In this document: one piece after another, positions 7,818 through 15,640 of the stretch
Layout of the letters: each line of letters begins with the position of its first letter
How positions within the stretch are numbered: the stretch's first letter is position 1
Source of the DNA: Flavobacteriaceae bacterium
GTDB lineage: Bacteria > Bacteroidota > Bacteroidia > Flavobacteriales > Flavobacteriaceae
Direction: 5' to 3'
NCBI GenBank assembly: GCA_030626795.1
Contig: DAOUTI010000005.1
Span: 1-34,342, forward strand
Length of the DNA stretch: 34,342 nt
The notes under the pieces: model-generated
What the model saw: the letters and a program-made list of their open reading frames with translations, nothing else
What the model was told of the DNA's origin: nothing
The model's database searches: none
Position numbers and translations under genes: made by a program

Positions 7818-8692
7818 AATGGCGTAGGATATTCTTTAAGGTTAGTCTTGTTTTTTAATAATCTTACTGCATTTGTTTTATCATCAGCATAAGTAATACC
7901 AAACCATGAAGATGCTGAATCTGTAAGTTTTACAGTTGATTTTTTTGAATCAATCAAATTTTTAATTACTAGCGGAATGTAAATTTCACCCTTTTTAATA
8001 TGCGTTTCTCTTGCAAGAAAAACTTTTAAATCTTTTTCTATTTGATCAAAAATCAAAGGGTTAAAGATCCAAAAATTCATGGATGTAGGCTCATCACCAG
8101 TTAAATTTGTTTTTGAATCTATATCCATAATTACTTGATCATCCATTTTAATTTTAGTGAGTTCTTCTATACTCAATAACAAATTATTTTGCACTTTACA
8201 AATCCCTCTTGATACCGAACCAAATTTTGATAAAGTATTTTTTAGATGATAAGGCACTAAACCATAAGTGTTTTTTGATGTATTATTATTTATAAATTCA
8301 GCTGCTTTTTTGAAAGCATATTTTCCGTAATAATCATCCGCATTTATCACAACAAAATTATTATTAATCAAATTCTTTGCTACCCAAACTGCATGTGCTG
8401 TGCCCCAGGGTTTTTCTCTTTTAAAATCAATATTTATACCTCTTGGAAGGTCATCCACTTTTTGAGCAATAACATCAATTGTAATGTTTTGAGCTAACCT
8501 TTTTAATAAATAATCTTTAATGGTTTTAACAAACTGTTCTTTAGTAATAATTACAATATGATTAAACCCCTGTAAAATAGCATCATAAATACTAAACTCA
8601 AACAAAAACTCTTTATTCGGTCCTAATTCATCAAATTGTTTTAATGCTCCATATCTACTGCCATTACCTGCAGCCATGATTAATAATGTCAT
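7805..8692 (-). CDS. Sugar-phosphate nucleotidyltransferase (GT-A-like)
   Basis: The 295-residue product begins directly with the nucleotide-binding signature MAAGNGSRYGALKQF (residues 6-20), a variant of the GxGxRxxxxTxxxPK loop of sugar-phosphate nucleotidyltransferases, here with Lys18 and the unusual tail DELGPN. A metal-binding acidic motif, VINADDYYG, is at about 115-123. It has no left-handed beta-helix, so it is not a GlmU-type bifunctional enzyme. It probably transfers UMP, GMP or dTMP to a sugar 1-phosphate made by the downstream NahK-like kinase, with which it overlaps by 13 bases. Which nucleotide is used cannot be read from the sequence. Confidence 0.8.
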   Translation of the reverse strand: MTLLIMAAGNGSRYGALKQFDELGPNKEFLFEFSIYDAILQGFNHIVIITKEQFVKTIKDYLLKRLAQNITIDVIAQKVDDLPRGINIDFKREKPWGTAHAVWVAKNLINNNFVVINADDYYGKYAFKKAAEFINNNTSKNTYGLVPYHLKNTLSKFGSVSRGICKVQNNLLLSIEELTKIKMDDQVIMDIDSKTNLTGDEPTSMNFWIFNPLIFDQIEKDLKVFLARETHIKKGEIYIPLVIKNLIDSKKSTVKLTDSASSWFGITYADDKTNAVRLLKNKTNLKEYPTPLWKI

Positions 8693-8752
8693 ATTTTCTT
8701 ATGAATTTTTATAGCTAAAATATAAAAATTTATTCGTTAAAACTGCTAAAAA

Positions 8753-8781
8753 TTGTATATTGGACCAAAATTTATATTTTG
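8753..8781 (+). promoter_or_regulatory. Candidate promoter of the DUF4421 gene
   Basis: TTG at 8753-8755 and TATATTTTG at 8773-8781 (TAnnTTTG with one extra base) are 17 bases apart. The predicted transcript starts about 28 bases before the chosen ATG at 8817. Confidence 0.35.
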
Positions 8782-8816
8782 TATTTCTGTTAGTTTTAAA
8801 TAGCAAATCTTTATTA

Positions 8817-9821
8817 ATGTTTAAGTATTTATATCTCTATTTTTTATTGTTTCCCTTAATAATTTTTTCTCAAAATAATTCCAGTTTTGGTGAATCTAAT
8901 TATTTTGAAACCATGCAAAATAAGCTAAATATTAAATTGGAATTAGATAATGATGTGCAGTCTTTTCGATTTGATAATGAAATAATTAGTTATACTGTAA
9001 AACCAAATGCAGGGTTAAGAACTTCTATTTCAGCAAATTACCGATTTTTAACACTTAGAGTTGGTTATTCACCCAAATTCTTGGAAAACCATAACTCAGA
9101 ATTTAGGGGGAACACAAAAATATTTAAGATTAATATGTTTCTTTTTATGAAAAACTGGATGCAAAATTTTGAATATAACTATACAAAAGGTTACTACGTT
9201 GATGATTATATAGATACTAGCCAGCCAATTACTTTTAATAATGATGAAATCACTATTTTACCAAATTTAGGAACTAAAACATTTACAGCTACCACTTCAT
9301 ACAAATTCAATGATAATTTTTCTTTTAAAGCAATTTTTAATCAATATGAAATTCAAAGAAAAAGTGCCGGCAGTTTTATTGCAAGCATGACCTATACTCA
9401 CTTTACTCTGACTGACAAAACAAGTCCACAGGATTTACAAATATCTGGAACTGTATTAAATGCAAGTTATTTTTACACTTTTGTGATCAATAAAAAGTGG
9501 TATTCAAGTTTTGGATTATCACCTGGATTGGGTATGGAATTTAACAAACTTAAAACTCGAACCGAAGAAGGGCTAGTAAAAACCAGTTCGAATGAAGTTG
9601 TATTTAATATCAATTCTCATATTGGCTTGGGCTATAATTCTAAGTCATTTTTTGGAGGTGTGACACTAAAAGGAATTGCTACCACACGTTCTAATAATTC
9701 AGTAATCAAATTTAGCACCGAAAGAAGTAGTTTTCTTCTTTTTGTTGGTTATAGATTTAATTCACCAAAATTTTTAAAAAATACATTTGACTGGATTGAA
9801 GATCAAAACCCACTTAAATAA
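8817..9821 (+). CDS. DUF4421 outer-membrane beta-barrel protein
   Basis: From the ATG at 8817 the protein has 334 residues and a clear signal peptide (MFKYLYLYFLLFPLIIFSQ). A TTG at 8760 would extend it by 19 residues before this signal peptide, which would spoil it, so I reject that start. The mature protein shows alternating hydrophobic/polar strands typical of a barrel and the DUF4421 opening (KLNIKLELDNDVQSF, then the segment TVKPNAGLRTSISANYRFLT). It ends without the usual terminal Phe. Function is unknown; a small outer-membrane barrel is likely. It lies 18 bases upstream of the S46 peptidase gene, so both are probably cotranscribed. Confidence 0.82.
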   Translation: MFKYLYLYFLLFPLIIFSQNNSSFGESNYFETMQNKLNIKLELDNDVQSFRFDNEIISYTVKPNAGLRTSISANYRFLTLRVGYSPKFLENHNSEFRGNTKIFKINMFLFMKNWMQNFEYNYTKGYYVDDYIDTSQPITFNNDEITILPNLGTKTFTATTSYKFNDNFSFKAIFNQYEIQRKSAGSFIASMTYTHFTLTDKTSPQDLQISGTVLNASYFYTFVINKKWYSSFGLSPGLGMEFNKLKTRTEEGLVKTSSNEVVFNINSHIGLGYNSKSFFGGVTLKGIATTRSNNSVIKFSTERSSFLLFVGYRFNSPKFLKNTFDWIEDQNPLK

Positions 9822-9839
9822 CTCTTTTAATTATATAAT

Positions 9840-11969
9840 ATGAAATACTTTAAAATAATACTTTTATTTATCACCTTACAATTGACTGCCCAACAAGGAG
9901 GCATGTGGATTCCTTCTCTTTTAGAAGGCATGAACGAAACCGAAATGCATAATCTTGGCAGCAACCTATCTGCCAAAGATATTTACGATGTAAATAATTC
10001 CAGTTTAAAAGATGCTATTATACATTTTAATGGAGGATGTACTGGTGAAATTATTTCAAACCAAGGTCTAATTTTAACCAATCACCATTGTGGCTACGGT
10101 GCAATTCAATCTCATTCTTCAGTTGAACATGACTATTTAAAAGATGGTTTTTGGGCAATGAAAGAAACCGAAGAACTATCCAATCCCGGTATGTTTGTTA
10201 CCTTTATTAACAGAATAGATGATGTTACCAATACCGTTTTAAATGGTGTTACAAGTGCATTATCCGAAAAGGAAAAACAATCAAAAATTGATCAAAATAT
10301 CGCACAAATCAAAAAAAATGTAAAAAAAGAAGATTGGCAAGGCGTAATTATAAAACCGATGTATAAAGGAAATCAATACCTCCTTTATGTTACCGAAACA
10401 TTTAATGATATACGATTGGTTGGAGCTCCTCCATCATCTATTGGTAAATTTGGATCTGACACTGATAATTGGATGTGGCCTCGCCATACTGGTGATTTTT
10501 CACTTTTCAGAATTTATGCTGACAAAAACAACAAACCTGCAACATATAACAAAGATAATGTGCCATACCAACCCAAGCACTTTTTACCAGTTTCATTAGA
10601 TGGCGTATCTGAAAACGATTTTACATTAGTTTTTGGTTTTCCTGGAAGAACCAATGAGTATTTACCTGCCGTTGCAATTGATCAAATTGTGCATAAAGAA
10701 AATCCTGCAAAAATAGAAGTAAGAGACGAAGCACTAAAAATAGTTGATAAATATATGCGTGCTGATGAAAAAATTAAAATTCAATATGCCTCAAAATATG
10801 CTCGAATTGCCAATTATTGGAAAAAATGGATTGGAGAAAATCAAGGAATAGAAAAATCAAATGCCATAGCAAACAAAGAAAAATTAGAAAAATCTTTTCA
10901 AGAAAAAATTAAAAATAATAAGCAATACAATCGATTGTTAAGCGATTTTGACAAACTTTATAAAGAAATTGATAGTGCTACACTTGCTCGTGCTTATTGG
11001 TCGGAAGTTGTTTACCGTAATATTGAATTGCTTAATGCAACAGTAAAATTATACCAATTTGAAAATAAAATAATAAAAGACCCTAGCTCTTTTGAAAAAG
11101 AACGAACAAAGCTTTTAAAAAAATCTGCCTCTTTTTATAAAAATTACAATGCTACGGTAGATCAAGATGTTTTTGAAAAATTGATGTCTTTATACAAAGA
11201 TAAAATGCCAACTGCCTATTTATCTAACACAGTAAAAACTGCAAATATTGGCGAGTTAACTAAAGAAGTGTATCACAATTCTAGGTTAGTAAATTATACA
11301 AGTTTTCAAGATTTGATGTCGGGTTCGCAAGAAGAAGTGATAAAAAAAATAAATGCAGATAAAGGGTATGTTTTAGGTAAAGAACTTTCTAATGATTATT
11401 TCAAAAAAATAAATCCTAAATTTAATGAGATCAATATTCAAATTCAAGCTGTTCAAAAAACTTATATGAAAGCTTTGATTGAAACTTTTCCTGATGAAAG
11501 ATTTTTTCCTGATGCGAATAGCACTTTACGTGTAACCTATGGTAAAGTTAATGGTTATGCACCAAAAGACGCAGTTTACTATAAACCTGTTTCGTATTTA
11601 AATGGTGTTATGGAAAAATACAAACCAGGCGATTACGAATTTGATGTTCCCCAAAAATTAATTGATTTATACCAAAATAAAGACTTTGGTGATTATGGTG
11701 AAAATGGTAAAATGCCTGTTAATTTTATTGGTACAAATCATACTACTGGAGGAAATTCGGGTAGCCCAGTAATTGATGCTCATGGTAATTTAATTGGTTT
11801 AAATTTTGATCGTGTTTGGGAAGGTACTATGAGTGATTATAATTATGATCCAGCCATTTGTAGAAACATTATGGTTGATGCTCGATACATTTTATTTATT
11901 ATTGATAAATACGCTGGTGCGGAAAGGATTATCAATGAAATGAAATTGGTTCACCCAAAAAAGAAATAA
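9840..11969 (+). CDS. S46 dipeptidyl-peptidase, DPP11-like (Asp/Glu-specific)
   Basis: The 709-residue exported serine peptidase carries a signal peptide (cleavage near LTAQ) and the S46 N-terminus GGMWIPSLL. The chymotrypsin-like triad is visible: His in LTNHHCGYG (82/83), Asp219 in PRHTGDFS, Ser640 in GGNSGSPV. A helical cap domain (about 290-560) interrupts the fold, as in DPP7 and DPP11. Eighteen residues after the catalytic Ser is Arg658 (LNFDR); the equivalent Porphyromonas position is Arg673 in DPP11, which selects Asp/Glu at P1, but Gly in DPP7. I therefore predict release of N-terminal dipeptides ending in Asp or Glu in the periplasm, for use as nutrients. Length fits the family (about 700-720). 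Confidence 0.93.
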   Translation: MKYFKIILLFITLQLTAQQGGMWIPSLLEGMNETEMHNLGSNLSAKDIYDVNNSSLKDAIIHFNGGCTGEIISNQGLILTNHHCGYGAIQSHSSVEHDYLKDGFWAMKETEELSNPGMFVTFINRIDDVTNTVLNGVTSALSEKEKQSKIDQNIAQIKKNVKKEDWQGVIIKPMYKGNQYLLYVTETFNDIRLVGAPPSSIGKFGSDTDNWMWPRHTGDFSLFRIYADKNNKPATYNKDNVPYQPKHFLPVSLDGVSENDFTLVFGFPGRTNEYLPAVAIDQIVHKENPAKIEVRDEALKIVDKYMRADEKIKIQYASKYARIANYWKKWIGENQGIEKSNAIANKEKLEKSFQEKIKNNKQYNRLLSDFDKLYKEIDSATLARAYWSEVVYRNIELLNATVKLYQFENKIIKDPSSFEKERTKLLKKSASFYKNYNATVDQDVFEKLMSLYKDKMPTAYLSNTVKTANIGELTKEVYHNSRLVNYTSFQDLMSGSQEEVIKKINADKGYVLGKELSNDYFKKINPKFNEINIQIQAVQKTYMKALIETFPDERFFPDANSTLRVTYGKVNGYAPKDAVYYKPVSYLNGVMEKYKPGDYEFDVPQKLIDLYQNKDFGDYGENGKMPVNFIGTNHTTGGNSGSPVIDAHGNLIGLNFDRVWEGTMSDYNYDPAICRNIMVDARYILFIIDKYAGAERIINEMKLVHPKKK

Positions 11970-11990
11970 ATATTAATCTTTATATCATAA

Positions 11991-12018
11991 AAAACTCCAA
12001 ATTTTCATTTGGAGTTTT
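11991..12018. terminator. Bidirectional hairpin terminator
   Basis: AAAACTCCAAAT (11991-12002) pairs perfectly with ATTTGGAGTTTT (12007-12018) around a TTTC loop. A-rich and T-rich flanks give a U-tract on either strand. It ends both the S46 peptidase gene (stop 11969) and the convergent RHH gene (stop at 12019). Confidence 0.9.
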
Positions 12019-12183
12019 TTATTCTTCTTTCTTTTTTGGTAATCGATTATAATCTTTTAGGCATTTATTTAACATCCATTCCAATTGTCCATTGGTTGAA
12101 CGAAACTCATCAGCCCCCCATTTTTCAACAGCATTGAGTATGTCTTCATTAATTCGCAATGCAAATGCCTTTTTCTTTGCCAT
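12019..12183 (-). CDS. Arc-type ribbon-helix-helix DNA-binding protein (54 aa)
   Basis: A 54-residue reading frame begins with ATG at 12183 (MAKKKAFALRINEDILNAVE) and ends with KKKEE. The pattern is a ribbon-helix-helix fold: a basic arm, a short strand KAFALRI whose alternate residues would enter the DNA major groove, helix A (EDILNAVEKWGADE), and helix B (TNGQLEWMLNKCLKDY). Such Arc-family proteins bind operators as dimers. It is the last gene of a four-gene unit with an SPFH protein and lies 13 bases after the membrane-protein gene. No toxin gene is adjacent, so an antitoxin role is unsupported; autoregulation of this operon is possible. Too short for many gene callers. Confidence 0.82.
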   Translation of the reverse strand: MAKKKAFALRINEDILNAVEKWGADEFRSTNGQLEWMLNKCLKDYNRLPKKKEE

Positions 12184-12196
12184 TTTACTTTAATAA

Positions 12197-12709
12197 TTAA
12201 CTAATCGTACTAGTTTTCATTTTAAGGATATAATTATTTATAGTCAATTTTGCCTTTTCAGGATTTTGTGTGCCTATTAATAATTTAGCCCCGTCAACAA
12301 ATTCTAATTGAATTCCCATATTACCCTTAATATTAAAAGCTCTACTACTTTTATTAAAACCTCTAAAGCCCCAACCTCCATATTCTAAAATTGGAGAATA
12401 TTTACGAACATAGCATTTCGACAAATCTGACCAAGGAATATTTTTATATTTTAAATGAATCGGAAAAAATTGATATGAAATACCATTTTCATCAATCTTA
12501 GAATTCAACTTTAATGCATGTATAAAAAGAAACACCATTAGTATCATTATCATACTTAACACCATCGCAGTTATTGATTTACTGCCTGTACCGTTTTTAA
12601 TATGTTGAAATTCTTTTAACAAATCAAAAACAACAAACAACAAAACAATTACTTCAAAAATAATCAACCACCACTGGTTAAATCGTTGTGTTTCTTTAAA
12701 AATTTTCAT
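12197..12709 (-). CDS. Small membrane protein, two helices plus PH-like domain
   Basis: From the ATG at 12709 the protein has 170 residues (a TTG just upstream adds one residue). Two hydrophobic segments (about 14-33 and 48-68) form a hairpin in the membrane, followed by a soluble domain (about 70-165) with IDENGISYQFFPIHLKYKNIPWSDL and a run ending in LEFVDGAKLLIGTQNPEKA. This resembles the bacterial PH-like domains found behind membrane hairpins. I cannot assign a precise family. It sits between the DUF4177 gene (28 bases upstream) and the RHH gene (13 bases downstream), so it belongs to the SPFH operon and may be a partner of the SPFH scaffold. Confidence 0.75.
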   Translation of the reverse strand: MKIFKETQRFNQWWLIIFEVIVLLFVVFDLLKEFQHIKNGTGSKSITAMVLSMIMILMVFLFIHALKLNSKIDENGISYQFFPIHLKYKNIPWSDLSKCYVRKYSPILEYGGWGFRGFNKSSRAFNIKGNMGIQLEFVDGAKLLIGTQNPEKAKLTINNYILKMKTSTIS

Positions 12710-12737
12710 CAATAAATAACTTAATTAATTAAACAAA

Positions 12738-12905
12738 CTATTCTTCTTTTTTATCTCTCTCAATTACTGCTTTTAAAATCCCTCTATGGGTAAACATATT
12801 AATCACTTTCCAGTCCATTTTAGCATAACTATTGATCAAATCTTCAAAGTCCTGTTGTGATTTAACGGCTGTACCAGTTTGCTTAATAATTTTATATTCT
12901 TTCAT
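12738..12905 (-). CDS. DUF4177-like small protein (55 aa)
   Basis: A 55-residue frame runs from ATG at 12905 to TAG at 12738. It starts MKEYKIIKQ, contains a helix with FEDLINSYAKMDWKVINMF and ends with IERDKKEE. This is the DUF4177 pattern: a strand (EYK), an acidic helix whose end reads LN.Y...GW.V, then a strand with a final ER. Function is unknown; no membrane segment or signal peptide. It lies 156 bases downstream of the SPFH gene and 28 bases upstream of the small membrane protein. The tight downstream spacing supports a real gene. Confidence 0.75.
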   Translation of the reverse strand: MKEYKIIKQTGTAVKSQQDFEDLINSYAKMDWKVINMFTHRGILKAVIERDKKEE

Positions 12906-13061
12906 TAGATATTATTGTTAGTGTTATTTTTATAGAGAATTACTATAATTCTTCAAGATGCAAAATTACTATTTAATCATTTACAATAAAGTGATAAAAC
13001 TATTTTTTAAAAATCATTTAAAAGTTTTGATACAAAATTTAAAAATAGCTCATTTCACAAA

Positions 13062-13919
13062 CTAATGACTTAAAGTTCCTGCATTTACAACTGGTGTAGC
13101 ATCTTTATCCGAGCATAAAATAACCATTAAATTACTAACCATAGCTGCCTTTCTTTCTTCATCAAGTTCTACTATATTTTTTTTACTTAATTTATCTAAT
13201 GCCATTTCAACCATACTCACCGCCCCTTCTACAATTTTATGTCGAGCAGCTATTATTGCAGTAGCTTGTTGCCTTTTTAGCATCGCACTAGCTATTTCTT
13301 GAGCATAAGCCAAATAACCTATTCTTGCCTCTAAAACTTCAATTCCTGCCATGGTTAATCTTTCTGATAATTCTTTTTCTAGTGCATGACTTACTTCATT
13401 CACACTTGCTCGTAAAGTAATTTCTTCATCTTTACCATCATCTTCAAAATTATCATAAGGATACAGGCTTGCCAATTTTCTAACAGCAGCATCAGATTGT
13501 ACTCTTACAAAATTCTCATAATTATCAACATCAAAAGCAGCTTTATAAGTGTTTTTAACTTTCCAAACCAAAATGGTACTAATCATTATAGGGTTACCCA
13601 ATTTATCATTCACTTTTACACGTTCACTATCAAAATTACTTGCTCTTAACGAAATACTTTTATGGGTATAAAATGGATTGGCCCAAAAGAAACCATTTTC
13701 TTTAATAGTACCTACATATTTTCCAAATAACAAAAGCACCTTAGAGGTATTCGGATTAACCAAGAAAAAACCCTTAATCAAAAATACACCTAGGATAATT
13801 GAAGCCAAAAGCCAAATTTGTTCATTAACAATTCCGTATATACCTAATATTAGTAACAAAATTGTTACTACCAATATTAAATAACCATTAAATACTTTAA
13901 TTATTTTCTCTTCTTTCAT
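13062..13919 (-). CDS. SPFH/Band 7 (stomatin-prohibitin) membrane protein
   Basis: The 285-residue protein has two N-terminal hydrophobic helices (about 12-30 and 34-53) followed by a band 7 domain beginning with FFLVNPNTSKVLLLFGKYVGTI. The domain continues through ENGFFWANPF, VWKVKNTYKAAFDVDNYENFV and the long helical stretch ending in ARIGYLAYAQEIASAMLKRQ, all standard SPFH landmarks. These proteins oligomerise into large rings or cages in the inner membrane, often organising lipid domains or proteases. Alone it cannot be given a specific role. It heads a minus-strand unit with DUF4177, a small membrane protein and an RHH protein, from a good promoter at 13955-13985. Confidence 0.93.
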   Translation of the reverse strand: MKEEKIIKVFNGYLILVVTILLLILGIYGIVNEQIWLLASIILGVFLIKGFFLVNPNTSKVLLLFGKYVGTIKENGFFWANPFYTHKSISLRASNFDSERVKVNDKLGNPIMISTILVWKVKNTYKAAFDVDNYENFVRVQSDAAVRKLASLYPYDNFEDDGKDEEITLRASVNEVSHALEKELSERLTMAGIEVLEARIGYLAYAQEIASAMLKRQQATAIIAARHKIVEGAVSMVEMALDKLSKKNIVELDEERKAAMVSNLMVILCSDKDATPVVNAGTLSH

Positions 13920-13954
13920 GGGGATATGATTTTAATGATATTATTTTGATATCA

Positions 13955-13985
13955 CAAATATATCATATTAATTTTAATTGAGCAA
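13955..13985 (-). promoter_or_regulatory. Promoter of the SPFH operon
   Basis: On the minus strand TTTG (reverse of CAAA starting at 13983) and TATATTTG (13962 to 13955) are separated by 20 bases, a close match to the Bacteroidota TTTG-N19-TAnnTTTG promoter. The transcript would start about 30 bases before the ATG at 13919. Confidence 0.65.
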
Positions 13986-14048
13986 ATTTTTATTAGAAAA
14001 TCAATTTTTATATTCACAAACTATCAAAATTAGCTTTATTTTTTTTAC

Positions 14049-14068
14049 ACCCCTTATTTTTTAGGGGT
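14049..14068. promoter_or_regulatory. Inverted repeat upstream of the ammonium operon
   Basis: ACCCCT (14049-14054) and AGGGGT (14063-14068) are inverted around an 8-base T-rich loop. It lies in the 294-base space between the divergent SPFH and porin genes, about 146 bases before the porin ATG. The short GC arms in a very AT-rich region could bind a regulator of either operon. No clear TAnnTTTG element or sigma-54 site for the porin gene was found nearby. Confidence 0.35.
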
Positions 14069-14213
14069 ATAAATTATTATATATGTAATTATTGTAATAT
14101 TTGATATTTTTTTTGGGGGTTGCTATATTTATTTTAATTTTACATCGATTAATCACATTACTATTATCGATAATTATTAATTCAAAAATAATGAAACTAA
14201 TACTAAAATTATT

Positions 14214-15269
14214 ATGAAAACAAACAACTACTTGAAAAAAAAATCAAAAACCAAGTTAAACTTATTTTTAATTCTATTTTGTACACTTATTACCTTTACA
14301 GGACTCTCTCAAGAAGATGAAAAGGAAAAAAAAGGGAAATTCAAATTTAGTGGAAGTGCTGATGCCTATTTTAGACAAAACATTTCTGGGCCAAACGGAG
14401 AGGACGCCATCTCTCCTAACACTTCATTTGCTAATCAAAATGGTTTTGCTATCGGTATGGCAAATGCCATTTTATCCTATGAAGGAGAAAAAGTTGGGGC
14501 GGTAATAGACCTTGTTTTTGGACCAAGAGGTGCAGATGCTGTTTTCGAATCAAATCCGAGTGCAAATATAATCAACCAACTATATGTATATTGGAATGTG
14601 TCTGACAAAGTTACCTTAACATTTGGTAATTTTAATACTTTTTTAGGCTATGAAGTTATTTCACCTGTAGGTAATTTTAACTACAGCACATCCTATATGT
14701 TTTCATACGGACCATTTTCTCACACAGGATTAAAAATGGATTATGCTATTACCGACGACTGGTCAATGTTGTTAGCCGTTATGAACGATAATGATTTAAC
14801 TGAGTTTAACCCTACTAACAATTATACGTTAGGAGCACAAATCGGCTACAAAGGAACTTACCTTAACTTCTTGTACGGACCACAATTCCAAATAGATCTT
14901 ACTACAGGATTTGATCTTAGCAATAATTTCTATTTAGGCGCTAATGCTACTTATTATGATGACGATAATGGAAGTTTCTATGGAGTTGCATTATATCCTC
15001 AATATCAATTATCAGATTCTTTTAAACTTGGTTTGCGTGGAGAATATTTCGCTGAAACCAATGAAGGAGTTGGCGCCATTGGCGAATATGATGATGGAGA
15101 AGCAAACGTGTTTGATCTAACCTTAACCGGAAATTATAGCATTGGCAATCTAATGCTTATCCCTGAATTGAGAATAGACTCTGCTAGTGAAAATACATTC
15201 ATAGACAACAATATGGATGCCTCAAAATCTTTAAGCTCCTTCTTATTAGCAGCAGTATATAACTTTTAA
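14214..15269 (+). CDS. Outer-membrane porin (BBP2-like) of the ammonium operon
   Basis: The 351-residue protein has a basic N-terminus and signal peptide (cleavage near TGLSQ), then an acidic-lysine linker and a beta-barrel. Strands such as KFKFSGSADAYFRQN, LYVYWNVSDKVTLTFGNFNT and a closing SFLLAAVYNF, with the terminal Phe expected by the Bam machinery, are visible. The arrangement (paired strands around GNFNTFLGYEVI and HTGLKMDYAITDDWSMLLAV) fits the putative BBP2 porin family. It lies only 11 bases before the PII gene and is cotranscribed with amtB, so it probably lets ammonium or a small nitrogen compound cross the outer membrane. That substrate is inferred from context. Confidence 0.82.
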   Translation: MKTNNYLKKKSKTKLNLFLILFCTLITFTGLSQEDEKEKKGKFKFSGSADAYFRQNISGPNGEDAISPNTSFANQNGFAIGMANAILSYEGEKVGAVIDLVFGPRGADAVFESNPSANIINQLYVYWNVSDKVTLTFGNFNTFLGYEVISPVGNFNYSTSYMFSYGPFSHTGLKMDYAITDDWSMLLAVMNDNDLTEFNPTNNYTLGAQIGYKGTYLNFLYGPQFQIDLTTGFDLSNNFYLGANATYYDDDNGSFYGVALYPQYQLSDSFKLGLRGEYFAETNEGVGAIGEYDDGEANVFDLTLTGNYSIGNLMLIPELRIDSASENTFIDNNMDASKSLSSFLLAAVYNF

Positions 15270-15280
15270 AATAATAAACC

Positions 15281-15619
15281 ATGAAAAAAATAGAAGCAAT
15301 TATTAGAAAATCAAGATACTCAGCAGTAAAAAAAGCCCTACACGAAGCCGGAGTAAATTTCTTTACCTATTGGGATGTTACCGGAATAGGCCATGAAAAA
15401 CAAGGACATGTTTATAGAGGCGTAGCTTTTAGCACTAGCGATATTCAACGCCGATACATATCAATTGTTGTAAATGATGATTTTATACAACCTACTATTG
15501 ACGCTATAATGGATGCTGCTAAAACTGGTGATGTTGGTGATGGTAAAATATTTGTTTCCGATATATCGGAAGCCTACAGAATTAGAACTGGAAACAAAGG
15601 TGGAGAAACTTTAAAATAA
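15281..15619 (+). CDS. glnK: PII family nitrogen-regulatory protein (GlnK type)
   Basis: The 112-residue protein spans the PII fold: MKKIEAIIRKSRY at the start, a B-loop TGDVGDGKIF (82-91) and a C-loop RIRTGNKG (102-107 region), which bind ATP/ADP and 2-oxoglutarate. PII trimers of the GlnK type plug AmtB when nitrogen is plentiful. The T-loop reads GHEKQGHVYRGVAF: Tyr45 corresponds to E. coli Tyr46, but the uridylylated Tyr51 position is Phe50, so modification by GlnD is not possible at that site. It lies between the porin gene (11 bases) and amtB (21 bases), which strongly supports the GlnK assignment. Confidence 0.95.
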   Translation: MKKIEAIIRKSRYSAVKKALHEAGVNFFTYWDVTGIGHEKQGHVYRGVAFSTSDIQRRYISIVVNDDFIQPTIDAIMDAAKTGDVGDGKIFVSDISEAYRIRTGNKGGETLK

Positions 15620-15640
15620 ACTAAAAAAATCAAAATAATT

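Noticed and set aside
8760-8816. TTG start for the DUF4421 gene
   Set aside because: It would place 19 residues before a good signal peptide, and it overlaps the predicted promoter.
12019-12905. Toxin-antitoxin interpretation of the RHH and DUF4177 genes
   Set aside because: No toxin-like gene (RelE, PIN, HicA or similar) is adjacent; the neighbours are membrane and SPFH proteins.
14100-14130. Sigma-54 promoter before the ammonium operon
   Set aside because: GG and GC elements are present (GGGGGTTGC), but their spacing does not fit the -24/-12 arrangement.
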